From Pseudomonas yamanorum (lineage in GTDB: Bacteria > Pseudomonadota > Gammaproteobacteria > Pseudomonadales > Pseudomonadaceae), in assembly GCF_013386765.1 (NCBI RefSeq), contig NZ_JACARE010000027.1, forward strand, positions 62,323 through 126,322: a DNA stretch of 64,000 nt, written 5' to 3'. Shown piece by piece: positions 30,236 to 38,651 of the stretch (its first letter is position 1; each line of letters starts with the position of its first letter). Position numbers and translations under genes: made by a program. The notes beneath the pieces were generated by a model that had not been told where the DNA came from, did no database searches, and saw nothing but the letters and a program-made list of their open reading frames with translations.

Positions 30236-31237
30236 CTATAACGGCGGTTGTTCACGAGTGGCAGATAGGGTCAAAGGCTCTTCAAGCACGCAACTGTACC
30301 GATGCGTTTGCACAAAATGAGTCGGCGGCAATACCTCGGCACAAACTGCGCGCGCATGCCGGCAACGCGGGTGAAAGGCGCAGCCATTGGGCAGTTTCAG
30401 CGGGCTCGGTGGCTCGCCTGGCAACGGTTCGCTGGGCAGCAGGCGGTACGGATCAATCTCCGGAATCGCCTGGATCAGGGCCGCCGTGTACGGATGACGC
30501 GGCGTGGTGAACACCGCTTCCACCGGGCCTTCCTCGACGATTTTCCCCAGGTACATCACCGCCACCCGGTCGCACAGACGGCGGACGATGGCCAGGTCGT
30601 GGGCGATAAACAGGATCGCCAGGTTCATGCGCTGTTGCAGTTCCAGCAGCAGGTTGATGATCTGGCCCTGGATCGACACATCCAGGGCCGCCACACATTC
30701 GTCGGCAATGATCAGCCGCGGTTCTACCGCCAGCGCCCGGGCAATGCCGACGCGCTGGCACTGGCCGCCGCTGAGGGAGCCAGGCTTGCGGCTGGCAAGC
30801 TCGGGGCGCAGGCCTACCAGGTCGAGTAATTCGTCGACCCGGCGCGGGATATTTTCTGACGACACCTTGCGTTGCACCCGCAGCACTTCGGCAATGGTTT
30901 CGCCGACCGTCAGACGCGGGTTCAGGGCCGCGTAGGGATCCTGGAAGATCATCGCCGTCTCGTGCCGCAAACGCGCGATATCGACCGGCCCGGCGTGGGC
31001 CATATCGATGCCATCAAACACCACCTGCCCGGCGCTGATCGGGTTGAGGTGCAGGATCGCCCGCCCCAACGTACTTTTGCCGCTGCCGGACTCGCCCACC
31101 AAACCGAGGGTTTCACCGGCGGCCAGGGTCAAGGACACGCCGTTGACCGCCCTCACCCACTGTTTATTCAGACCCAACAGGCCGCCGCCGGCGGCAGCAA
31201 AACGCACCTCAAGGTCATTCACCTGTAACAGCGTCAT
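30236..31237 (-). CDS. Peptide-type ABC transporter ATPase (OppF/DppF-like)
   Basis: The 333-residue ATPase has Walker A GESGSGKST, signature LSGGQ and a C-terminal oligopeptide/dipeptide extension with GCAFHPRCRHARAVC. The Walker B/D-loop segment reads DECVAALD where most relatives have DEP[VT]xALD. The ATG at 31237 overlaps the stop of the partner ATPase gene by 4 bp. It powers uptake with that partner. Confidence 0.93.
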   Translation of the reverse strand: MTLLQVNDLEVRFAAAGGGLLGLNKQWVRAVNGVSLTLAAGETLGLVGESGSGKSTLGRAILHLNPISAGQVVFDGIDMAHAGPVDIARLRHETAMIFQDPYAALNPRLTVGETIAEVLRVQRKVSSENIPRRVDELLDLVGLRPELASRKPGSLSGGQCQRVGIARALAVEPRLIIADECVAALDVSIQGQIINLLLELQQRMNLAILFIAHDLAIVRRLCDRVAVMYLGKIVEEGPVEAVFTTPRHPYTAALIQAIPEIDPYRLLPSEPLPGEPPSPLKLPNGCAFHPRCRHARAVCAEVLPPTHFVQTHRYSCVLEEPLTLSATREQPPL

Positions 31238-32190
31238 GGGCGAACTCCCAAGGGATAGTGACAGGCCACCCGCGCGCCTTCCGGCAGCAGCTCGGTGCAC
31301 AAGGTGCCGACTTGCGGGCAGCGCGGGTTGAACCGGCAGCCCTTGGGCAATGCGTCGAGCAATGGCGGCTGCCCGGCGATGGTGCGCAACAAGGCGTGGC
31401 CGCTGCTCGTGGCAGGCTGGCACTCGATCAGGCCGGCGGTGTAAGGGTGTTGCGGGTGCGCCAGCAGCTCGTATTTGCTGCCGTGCTCACACAGGCGGCC
31501 GGCGTACATCACGGCGATGGAATCACAGGTTTGCGCCACCACGCCCAGGTCGTGGGTGATCATGATGATCGACAGGCCACGCTGGTCCCGCAGGTCCAGC
31601 AGCAGGCGCAGGATCTGCGCCTGTACGGTGACGTCGAGGGCTGTCGTGGGTTCGTCGGCGATCAGCACCTTGGGATTGCAACCCAGGGCCACGGCAATCA
31701 TCGCCCGCTGGCGCATGCCGCCGGAAAACTCGTGAGGGTAATTGTCGATACGCGCTTGAGGATCGGGAATGCCAACCTGGCGCAGCACTTCGATGGCCTG
31801 CAAGCGCGCGTCCTTTTTCGACGCCCCCTGGTGCAGGCGGATGCCCTCGGCGATCTGCTCGCCGATGCGCATCAGTGGGTCGAGGTGGCTGCTGGGGTTC
31901 TGGAAAATCATCCCCAGTTGCCCGCCGCGCACCGCGCGCATCCCGGCATCATCCAGCGTGAGCAACTCCTGGCCGGCCAGACGTACCGAGCCGCCTTGCA
32001 CCCGCAGGCTCGGGGACGGCAGCAAGCGCATCAGCCCCCGACAGGCCATGGTCTTGCCCGAGCCGCTTTCACCCACCAGGCCTAGGATTTCACCTTCGGC
32101 CAAGTCGAAAGACACCCGGTCCACCAGCGTCACATCACGCCCGGTGTTATTGGCGATCACGCTCAGGTCGCGCACTTGCAGAAGGCTCAT
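31234..32190 (-). CDS. Peptide-type ABC transporter ATPase (OppD/DppD-like)
   Basis: The 318-residue ATPase has Walker A GESGSGKT, signature FSGGMRQRAMIA, Walker B LIADEPTTALDVT and the C-terminal cysteine-bearing GCRFNPRCPQVGTLC segment of the oligopeptide subfamily. The ATG at 32190 overlaps the upstream permease stop by 4 bp. It is the first of two ATPases in the operon. Confidence 0.93.
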   Translation of the reverse strand: MSLLQVRDLSVIANNTGRDVTLVDRVSFDLAEGEILGLVGESGSGKTMACRGLMRLLPSPSLRVQGGSVRLAGQELLTLDDAGMRAVRGGQLGMIFQNPSSHLDPLMRIGEQIAEGIRLHQGASKKDARLQAIEVLRQVGIPDPQARIDNYPHEFSGGMRQRAMIAVALGCNPKVLIADEPTTALDVTVQAQILRLLLDLRDQRGLSIIMITHDLGVVAQTCDSIAVMYAGRLCEHGSKYELLAHPQHPYTAGLIECQPATSSGHALLRTIAGQPPLLDALPKGCRFNPRCPQVGTLCTELLPEGARVACHYPLGVRP

Positions 32191-33044
32191 GAGCGGTCCC
32201 CCAACACTTGCGCCACACCATCGGCCAGCAGGCTGAAGCCCATGGCCAATGTCACGATGGCCAGGCCCGGGAAGGTGCAGATCCACCAGGCGGTGGTGAT
32301 GAACGCTTGGCCTTCGGCAACCATGGTGCCCCACTCGGCTGTCGGTGGTTGCACGCCCAAACCGAGGTAGCTGACCGCCGCACCGTTGAGCAGCACCAGC
32401 ACCGCGTCAGACATCGAGAACACAATCGAGCCGAACATCGCGTTGGGCAACAGATGCCGGAACAGAATGCGCCCATGGCCAAAACCCAGGCTTTTGGCGG
32501 CCAGGGCGAAGTCGCTTTCCTTGAGCACCAGGATTTGCGAACGAATCAGCCGCGCGTAGGACACCCAGCCCACCAGCGCCATGGCGATATAAAAGCTCTT
32601 CAAGCCCGGGCCGAGAATGGCCATGATCGCCAGCATCAATACCAGGAAGGGGAACGCGAGAATCACGTCGATCACCCGCATGCAGAAGCTGTCGAAACGC
32701 CCGCCGATGTAACCGGAAACCGCACCGACAAAGGTGCCGATCAGGAACGGAAAGATCACCCCTACCACTGCCAGTTGCAGGTCGATACGTGCACCCCATA
32801 TCACCCTCGAAAGGATGTCTCGCCCGTAGTTATCCGTGCCAAATGGATGGGCCTGGCTGGGACCCAGCAAACTGATGTCGGTGTTTTGCGCAATCGGGTC
32901 AAAGGGTGCGATCCACGGTGCAAAAACGGCCAGTGCCAGCCATGTCAGCAGAATCAACAGGCCCCAGGCCGCCGTCAGCCGGCCATTGCGAAAACCGAAG
33001 CGCAGGCGCAAGCGCCACGGGGCAATCAAGGGGCGGCTGCTCAT
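32187..33044 (-). CDS. Peptide-type ABC transporter permease (DppC-like)
   Basis: The 285-residue inner-membrane protein has about six spans and the EAA-loop region ALAAKSLGFGHGRILFRHLLPN that docks the ATPase. The N-terminal segment APWIAPFDPIAQNTDISLLG and the GTDNYGRDILSR motif are characteristic of DppC/OppC. The ATG at 33044 overlaps the DppB-like gene by 4 bp. Confidence 0.92.
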   Translation of the reverse strand: MSSRPLIAPWRLRLRFGFRNGRLTAAWGLLILLTWLALAVFAPWIAPFDPIAQNTDISLLGPSQAHPFGTDNYGRDILSRVIWGARIDLQLAVVGVIFPFLIGTFVGAVSGYIGGRFDSFCMRVIDVILAFPFLVLMLAIMAILGPGLKSFYIAMALVGWVSYARLIRSQILVLKESDFALAAKSLGFGHGRILFRHLLPNAMFGSIVFSMSDAVLVLLNGAAVSYLGLGVQPPTAEWGTMVAEGQAFITTAWWICTFPGLAIVTLAMGFSLLADGVAQVLGDRS

Positions 33045-33988
33045 TGCATTTTCACTCGAGGGTCCAGCGCGACCGTCACCACATCGGCGACAAAGTTGAC
33101 CAGCACCGTCGCACAAGCCAGCACCATCGCCACGCCCTGCACCACCATGTAGTCGCGGGTGAAGATCCCGCGCACCAGCAACTGGCCGATGCCGGGAATC
33201 GCGAACAGGCTTTCGATCACCACCGTACCGCTGATCAACCAGCCGATGTTCACCGCCAGCAGGTTGACCGCCGGCACCAGGGAGTTGGGCAATACGTGGC
33301 GACGAAACACCGCCGCCTCCGACAAACCTCGCGCCCGGGCGGCGGTGACGTGATCGGCCTGCAACTCCATCAACATGCTCGCCCGCAGGTTACGCACCAA
33401 CACCGCCGACAGCGCCAGGGCGATGGTCAAGCATGGCAGGACCATGTGGTGTGCCTTGTCCAGCCAGGTACGCCCATAGCCGGAGACCGGGAACAGCCCC
33501 CACTGCACGCTGAGCAACAGGATCAGCATCAAGCCCAGCCAGAACGCCGGCATGCCCAGGCCGACCGTGGTGAACAGCCGGATCAGGTTATCCGCCCAGC
33601 CGCCCTTGTTACGTGCGGCCACGGTGGCCATCGGCACCGCGATCAACAGCGCCAGCAGCACGCTGCCGAGCACCAGGAACAAGGTCGGCTCGATGCGGGT
33701 GACGATCAGTTTCAGCGCGTCGACCTTGTACAGCAGCGACTGGCCCAAGTCGCCCTTGAGCAGGTTTTTCAGGAAGTAGAAATATTGCAGCCACAAGGGC
33801 TGATCGAGGCCGTACTGCGCGCGGATCTTCAGCAACGCATCCGGCGTGCTGCGCGACCCCAGCAGGGCACGCGCCGGGTCGCCGGGAATCGAGCGCACCA
33901 GCACAAAGGTGATCAGGCTGATGCCAAACAGCACCGGCAGCAACTGCAGCGGCCGGGACAGCACAAAACGGTAACGCGCCAGGTTCAT
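33041..33988 (-). CDS. Peptide-type ABC transporter permease (DppB-like)
   Basis: This 315-residue permease with about six spans contains the DppB/OppB features RSIPGDPARALLG near the N-terminus and the EAA loop TAARARGLSEAAVFRRHVLPN. It begins 3 bp after the stop of the preceding hydrolase gene, so hydrolase and transporter are one transcription unit. Confidence 0.92.
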   Translation of the reverse strand: MNLARYRFVLSRPLQLLPVLFGISLITFVLVRSIPGDPARALLGSRSTPDALLKIRAQYGLDQPLWLQYFYFLKNLLKGDLGQSLLYKVDALKLIVTRIEPTLFLVLGSVLLALLIAVPMATVAARNKGGWADNLIRLFTTVGLGMPAFWLGLMLILLLSVQWGLFPVSGYGRTWLDKAHHMVLPCLTIALALSAVLVRNLRASMLMELQADHVTAARARGLSEAAVFRRHVLPNSLVPAVNLLAVNIGWLISGTVVIESLFAIPGIGQLLVRGIFTRDYMVVQGVAMVLACATVLVNFVADVVTVALDPRVKMQ

Positions 33989-33991
33989 CCG

Positions 33992-34879
33992 TCAGCCTCG
34001 GTGACGAGCAAGGAAGTCCAGCAGCACCGGGAAGTAAGCCTGGGGCTCTTCGTAGAACGGCATATGGCTGCTGTTGGGAAACACGTGCAATTCAGCGTGG
34101 CGAGCGGCGCTTTTCATGCGCATGGCGCAGGCCGGGGTCAGTTCATCGTGCTGGCCGGTGGTGATCAGTATCGGCATTTTGAATTCGGCCATCTCGGGGA
34201 TGCGGTTCCAATCCTTGAGGTTGCCGATGTAGAGGAATTCGTTGGGGCCCTGCATGGTTTCGTAGGGGCCCATGTTCCAGTCGCCGAGGGAACGCTGGAC
34301 CGGCGCCGGCCACTCGTCCAGGCGGCAGACGTGGCGGTAGTTGAGCAAGGTGATGGCCGCCTGGTACTGCGGGTGATCGAGGGTGCCCATCGCTTCATGC
34401 CGTTGCATCATCGCCACGGTTTCGCTGCCCAGGGCGCCGCGCAGGCGCTCCAGCTCCAGGGACAGGTGCGGAATATCGCCTACGGTGTTTTCCAGGATCA
34501 GGCTTTTCAGCGCGTCGGGGTAGTGAATGGCGTATTCGATGCCCAGCCATCCGCCCCAGGAATGCCCTAGCAAATGCACGCGACCAAGGCCGAGGGCCTG
34601 GCGCACGGTTTCGACTTCTTCGACATAACGGCTGATTTCCCACAGCGAAACATCAGTCGGTCTGGCTGAAGCGCCCGTGCCAAGCTGGTCGAATGCAACC
34701 ACTCGCAGGCCGTTGTCCTTGAGCCAGCCATGAGCGTCGCGCAAGTAGTCGCAAGGCAGGCCCGGGCCGCCATTGAGACACAGCAACACCTCATCGCCTT
34801 CGCCAAAGCTATAGGCCACGAGGTTGTGACCATCGACTTGCACGTTGTACCGCTGGTCGGGGGCAATTTCACGCCACAT
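33992..34879 (-). CDS. Proline iminopeptidase-family alpha/beta hydrolase (upstream copy)
   Basis: The 295-residue S33-type hydrolase has the oxyanion motif NGGPG (about residue 36), the nucleophile elbow GHSWGG (Ser107), an acidic residue in TGQHDEL and the histidine in SSHMPF. It would release an N-terminal proline or amino acid from short peptides or cleave related amides in the cytoplasm. It heads the ABC-importer operon and lies divergent from the LuxR gene with a lux-box-like site between. It corresponds to the second peptidase gene described beside pipR. AAGGA precedes the ATG. Confidence 0.85.
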   Translation of the reverse strand: MWREIAPDQRYNVQVDGHNLVAYSFGEGDEVLLCLNGGPGLPCDYLRDAHGWLKDNGLRVVAFDQLGTGASARPTDVSLWEISRYVEEVETVRQALGLGRVHLLGHSWGGWLGIEYAIHYPDALKSLILENTVGDIPHLSLELERLRGALGSETVAMMQRHEAMGTLDHPQYQAAITLLNYRHVCRLDEWPAPVQRSLGDWNMGPYETMQGPNEFLYIGNLKDWNRIPEMAEFKMPILITTGQHDELTPACAMRMKSAARHAELHVFPNSSHMPFYEEPQAYFPVLLDFLARHRG

Positions 34880-34961
34880 GCATACATTCCTTGTTGTGTG
34901 TCGGCCCTGGGAATAGTGGCCGTTTAAAGGCCAACACTACCGAGGATGCCGCGCGTCCATA

Positions 34962-34981
34962 ACCTGGTAATTCTTATAGGT
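34962..34981. promoter_or_regulatory. lux-box-like palindrome between upstream hydrolase and luxR
   Basis: The 20-bp site ACCTGGTAATTCTTATAGGT has ACCT/AGGT ends and imperfect dyad symmetry, the size and end sequence of LuxR-family operators. Its centre is about 92 bp upstream of the hydrolase ATG (34879) and about 90 bp upstream of the luxR ATG. It could control the hydrolase/importer operon, the regulator gene, or both. Confidence 0.6.
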
Positions 34982-35061
34982 TTGGTCTGGCAGTCCTTCG
35001 CCGGGGCGTGGCATTCTACTTGCAGCAAGACGAGATTCAAACGAATTCGGGAGCAGAACGG

Positions 35062-35826
35062 ATGCTGGCCAGGCTAACGGCGTTTAATGACCGTCTCATC
35101 CCCGGCAGGAGCCTGGATGAACAGATGGACAACACCCTCGTATTGGCCCAGGACCTGGGTTTCGATGCGTTGGTCTACGACTACACCCCCGTGCCCATTG
35201 ACCATAATGGTGCACTGATCACCCCTTCTGTGCTGCAACTGCGCAATACGCCACCCGACTGGTACAGCTTGTGGTGCAGCGCTGGCTTCTATCAGATCGA
35301 TCCGGTGCAGCACCTGGCGCTGTCTACGGTTTCACCATTTGTCTGGTCTTACGAGGCCAAGGCCGATACGGCACTGCAAAAGATCATCGACCCCTGCCAC
35401 GCCCCGGTTTCCAGCTACCTGCACGACCGGCAGATGACCTGCGGCGTCAGCGTGCCGATCCATTTGCCCCGGGGCGGCTTCGCCTCGCTGACCGGCCTGC
35501 GCACCGGCAAGGCCAGTACGGTGTTGCAGGACGCCCGCCGCACGTTGTCAGACTTCAGCCTGATTACCCACGCCTTGCAGGAAGCGGCCTACCCGCTATT
35601 CAGCAAGGAGCTGCGTTCCTACCCGCATATCCGCCTGACCAAGCGTGAGCGTGAATGCCTGAAATGGGCCGCCGACGGGCTGACCGCCGCCGAGATTGCC
35701 ACGCAATTGAGCCGGTCCCTGGCCGTAGTCACCCTGCACCTGGCTTCGGCCATGCACAAACTGGGGGCCAAGAACCGGGTGCAGGCGGTGGTACGAGCCA
35801 CCCACTACCGGTTGCTGGAAGACTGA
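35062..35826 (+). CDS. pipR: LuxR-family solo regulator, PipR/OryR/PsoR-like
   Basis: The 254-residue protein has an N-terminal autoinducer-binding domain and a C-terminal LuxR HTH (LTKRERECLKWAADGLTAAEIA ... HKLGAKNRVQA, about residues 190-245). No luxI lies nearby. Flanking proline-iminopeptidase genes are the hallmark of plant-signal-responsive LuxR solos. Aligned to TraR, position 57 is Trp (W67 here), position 61 is Trp instead of Tyr (W71), and Asp70-Pro71 and Trp85 are kept. I prefer the ATG at 35062, preceded by GGGAG, over a GTG at 35008. Confidence 0.85.
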   Translation: MLARLTAFNDRLIPGRSLDEQMDNTLVLAQDLGFDALVYDYTPVPIDHNGALITPSVLQLRNTPPDWYSLWCSAGFYQIDPVQHLALSTVSPFVWSYEAKADTALQKIIDPCHAPVSSYLHDRQMTCGVSVPIHLPRGGFASLTGLRTGKASTVLQDARRTLSDFSLITHALQEAAYPLFSKELRSYPHIRLTKRERECLKWAADGLTAAEIATQLSRSLAVVTLHLASAMHKLGAKNRVQAVVRATHYRLLED

Positions 35827-35838
35827 TCCGAAGGAAAA

Positions 35839-35858
35839 ACCTAGCTGTTTTGCTAGTT
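35839..35858 (+). promoter_or_regulatory. lux-box-like palindrome upstream of pipA
   Basis: The site ACCTAGCTGTTTTGCTAGTT has arms CTAGC and GCTAG around a 6-bp spacer. It begins 13 bp after the luxR stop and lies 63-82 bp upstream of the pipA ATG. A -10-like CTATCG at about 35879 would put the palindrome centre near -42, the usual place for class II activation by LuxR proteins. It is probably the PipR operator. Confidence 0.7.
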
Positions 35859-35920
35859 ACTTAAACTTTCTGTGCCGACTATCGTGTGCCTGATCATTTT
35901 TTCTCAAGGCAGGGCACGAA

Positions 35921-36853
35921 ATGGAATTCATCGAAACAATCCGCGAAGGTTATGCGGCCTTTCGCGACTACCAAACCTGGTATCGGGTCACCGGCAACCT
36001 GGACAGCGGCCTTACGCCGCTGGTCATCCTCCACGGCGGCCCGGGTTGTACCCATGATTATGTCGAAGCCTACAAGGACGTTGCTGCCAGTGGCCACGCC
36101 GTCATTCACTACGACCAACTGGGCAACGGCCGCTCCACGCACCTGCCTGACAAAGACCCCTCGTTCTGGACCGTCGGCTTGTTCCTGGAAGAACTGGACA
36201 ACCTGCTGGACCACCTGCAAATCAGCAACAACTACGCAATCCTGGGGCAATCCTGGGGCGGCATGCTGGGCAGCGAACACGCCATCCTGCAACCCAAGGG
36301 CCTGCGTGCGTTTATCCCGGCCAACTCGCCGACCTGCATGCGTACCTGGGTCAGCGAAGCCAACCGCCTGCGCAAGCTGTTGCCTGAAGGCGTGCACGAG
36401 ACCCTGCTCAAGCACGAACAGGCCGGCAGCTACCAAGACCCTGAATACCTGACCGCTTCGCGGATTTTCTATGACCAGCACGTGTGCCGGGTCAATCCGT
36501 GGCCGGAAGAAGTAGCTCGCACATTCGCCCAGGTGGATTCGGACCCGACGGTGTATCACGCCATGAGCGGCCCGACGGAATTCCATGTGATTGGCAGTTT
36601 GAAAGACTGGAACGTGATTGGCCGGCTGTCGAAGGTCAATGTGCCGACCCTGGTGATTTCCGGCCGGCATGATGAGGCCACGCCACTGGTGGTCAAGCCG
36701 TTCCTGGATGAGATTTCCGACGTGCGCTGGGCGCTGTTCGAAGACTCCAGCCACATGCCGCATGTTGAAGAGCGGCAGGCGTGCATGGGGACGGTGGTGC
36801 AGTTTTTGGATGAAGCTTGTTCCTTGCCCCACAAAGCACTCAAGACTGGCTAA
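35921..36853 (+). CDS. pipA: Proline iminopeptidase-family alpha/beta hydrolase (downstream copy)
   Basis: The 310-residue S33-type hydrolase has LHGGPG (about residue 38), the nucleophile elbow GQSWGG (Ser111), SGRHDEA for the acid and SSHMPH for the histidine. It is clearly related to, but diverged from, the copy at 33992-34879. It follows the LuxR gene on the same strand with a lux-box-like palindrome in the 94-bp gap, matching the pipR-pipA arrangement of plant-associated Pseudomonas. The physiological substrate is not shown by sequence. Confidence 0.87.
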   Translation: MEFIETIREGYAAFRDYQTWYRVTGNLDSGLTPLVILHGGPGCTHDYVEAYKDVAASGHAVIHYDQLGNGRSTHLPDKDPSFWTVGLFLEELDNLLDHLQISNNYAILGQSWGGMLGSEHAILQPKGLRAFIPANSPTCMRTWVSEANRLRKLLPEGVHETLLKHEQAGSYQDPEYLTASRIFYDQHVCRVNPWPEEVARTFAQVDSDPTVYHAMSGPTEFHVIGSLKDWNVIGRLSKVNVPTLVISGRHDEATPLVVKPFLDEISDVRWALFEDSSHMPHVEERQACMGTVVQFLDEACSLPHKALKTG

Positions 36854-36859
36854 CCAGCC

Positions 36860-36948
36860 GTAGCAGCTGTCGAGCCTTGGCGAGGCTGCGTCAGCGGTGT
36901 GTCAGATACACCGCTGACGCAGCCTCGCCAAGGCTCGACAGCTGCTAC
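36860..36948. repeat. Long perfect inverted repeat (41-bp arms)
   Basis: Arms 36860-36900 and 36908-36948 are exact inverted copies with a 7-base loop (GTCAGAT). They begin GTAGCAGCTGTCGAGC and end GCTCGACAGCTGCTAC. It lies between the convergent pipA and NCS2 permease genes and may act as a bidirectional transcript end. A diverged relative lies at 42938-43091. Confidence 0.95.
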
Positions 36949-36967
36949 GCAAAGCTCTTCTGCTTCG

Positions 36968-38479
36968 TCAAACCTCGCTGGTCTGTGCCCTGCCCTGCAC
37001 CGCCGCTTTCTTCGGCACTTCCGCCAGCAATGGAATCTCTTTGCCCTCGGCATCAAACAGTTTGCCGCCGCTGAAGTAATCCCCATCCCGCAACGCCGCC
37101 ACATCCTGGAAGCACAAGCTGCGTTCAGTGCCGGCAACAAACACCGACTGCTGGTCCGAGTTGCCGGTAGTGAAGTGGTTGAACGCCAGGTTCAACAGGA
37201 TCGCCATGATCGCCGACGAACTGATCCCCGAATGGAAAATAGTCGCAAACCAGCTCGGGAAATGATCATAGAAACTCGGAGCCGCAATCGGGATCATGCC
37301 AAAACCGATGGAAGTGGCGACGATGATCAGGTTCATGTTGTTGCGGTAATCGACCTTGGACAAGGTACGAATCCCACTGGCCGCCACCGTACCGAACAGC
37401 ACGATCCCGGCCCCGCCCAGCACCGAAGTCGGCACCGCCGCAATCACCCGCCCCATGAACGGCAGCAGGCCGAGGATCACCAGGAATATCCCGCCGGTGG
37501 CGACCACGTAGCGACTCTTGACCCCGGTAACCGCCACCAGCCCGACGTTCTGGGCGAACGCGCTTTGGGTGAACGAACCGAAGATCGGCGCAAACATGCT
37601 CGACAGCATGTCGGCACGCAGGCCATTGCCGAGGCGTTTGGAGTCGACCTTGGTGTCGATGATTTCGCCCACCGCGAGGATGTCCGCCGAGGTTTCAACC
37701 AGCGTCACCATCACCACGATGCACATGGAAATGATCGCCGCCAGGTGGAAGGTGGGCATGCCGAAATGGAATGGTGCGGGAAAGCCGAACATCGGGCCCT
37801 GGGTCACGCTGGAGAAGTCAGCCATACCAAGGAACACCGCGATGATCGTGCCGATCACCATCGCCAGCAGGATCGACAGCCGCGAGATGGTCGCGCTGCC
37901 GATCTTGCTCAGCAGTAACACCAGCACCAGGGTCAGTGCCGCCAGGCCGATGTTCGGCATGCTGCCGAAATCCGCGGCGCGGCTGTTACCGCCCATGGCC
38001 CACCGGGCGGCGACGGGCATCAGGGTCAGGCCGATGGTGGTGATCACAATGCCCGTGACCAGCGGCGGGAAGAATTTGGTGATTCGTGAGAACACCGGGG
38101 TGATCAACAACCCGATCAACGACGCGGCCATCACCGCGCCGAGAATCGCCGGGATGCCGCCCGCGCCATCGCTGCCGACAATCGCCACCATCGTTGCCAC
38201 CCCGGCAAAGGACACCCCTTGCACCAGCGGCAACTGGCAGCCGAAGAACGGCAGCCCAAGGGTTTGCAAAAGCGTGGCCAAGCCACCGGCAAACAGCGAG
38301 GCGGCAATCAGCAAGCCAATATCCGCCGGCGACAACCCGGCCGCCTGGCCGACGATCAACGGTACGGCCACGATGCCGCCGTACATGGTGAGCACATGCT
38401 GCAGGCCGTAAGCCATGTTGGCTGCGACGCCGAGATTCTCATCTTCTGGCCGCTGCGGTGACGCCTTCGGGATAGTCAT
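36968..38479 (-). CDS. NCS2-family nucleobase (xanthine/uracil-type) permease
   Basis: The 503-residue inner-membrane protein has 12-14 spans and family motifs such as MAYGLQHVLTMYGG near the N-terminus, LPLVQGVSF, and AFAQNVGLVAVTGVKSR in the substrate-site region. It is a proton-coupled purine/pyrimidine symporter. Xanthine or urate is likelier than uracil by resemblance to XanP/UacT-type proteins, but specificity is not proven. It is divergent from a LysR gene. The ATG at 38479 is preferred to an in-frame GTG at 38509. Confidence 0.88.
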   Translation of the reverse strand: MTIPKASPQRPEDENLGVAANMAYGLQHVLTMYGGIVAVPLIVGQAAGLSPADIGLLIAASLFAGGLATLLQTLGLPFFGCQLPLVQGVSFAGVATMVAIVGSDGAGGIPAILGAVMAASLIGLLITPVFSRITKFFPPLVTGIVITTIGLTLMPVAARWAMGGNSRAADFGSMPNIGLAALTLVLVLLLSKIGSATISRLSILLAMVIGTIIAVFLGMADFSSVTQGPMFGFPAPFHFGMPTFHLAAIISMCIVVMVTLVETSADILAVGEIIDTKVDSKRLGNGLRADMLSSMFAPIFGSFTQSAFAQNVGLVAVTGVKSRYVVATGGIFLVILGLLPFMGRVIAAVPTSVLGGAGIVLFGTVAASGIRTLSKVDYRNNMNLIIVATSIGFGMIPIAAPSFYDHFPSWFATIFHSGISSSAIMAILLNLAFNHFTTGNSDQQSVFVAGTERSLCFQDVAALRDGDYFSGGKLFDAEGKEIPLLAEVPKKAAVQGRAQTSEV

Positions 38480-38651
38480 GGTGAGGGGTTCTCTGTTTTT
38501 GTTGTGCACTCACTGTATGCAATAGAAAGATTGGATGTCCATAGAGTTGTATACAATCAATTTCACAAAACCATCATAAACGATGTTACAAAAATCCATT
38601 CAGCCGCCCTGCCCCGTGGCTTGAAGCGCTGCGCACAAGGACTTGAAAAAA

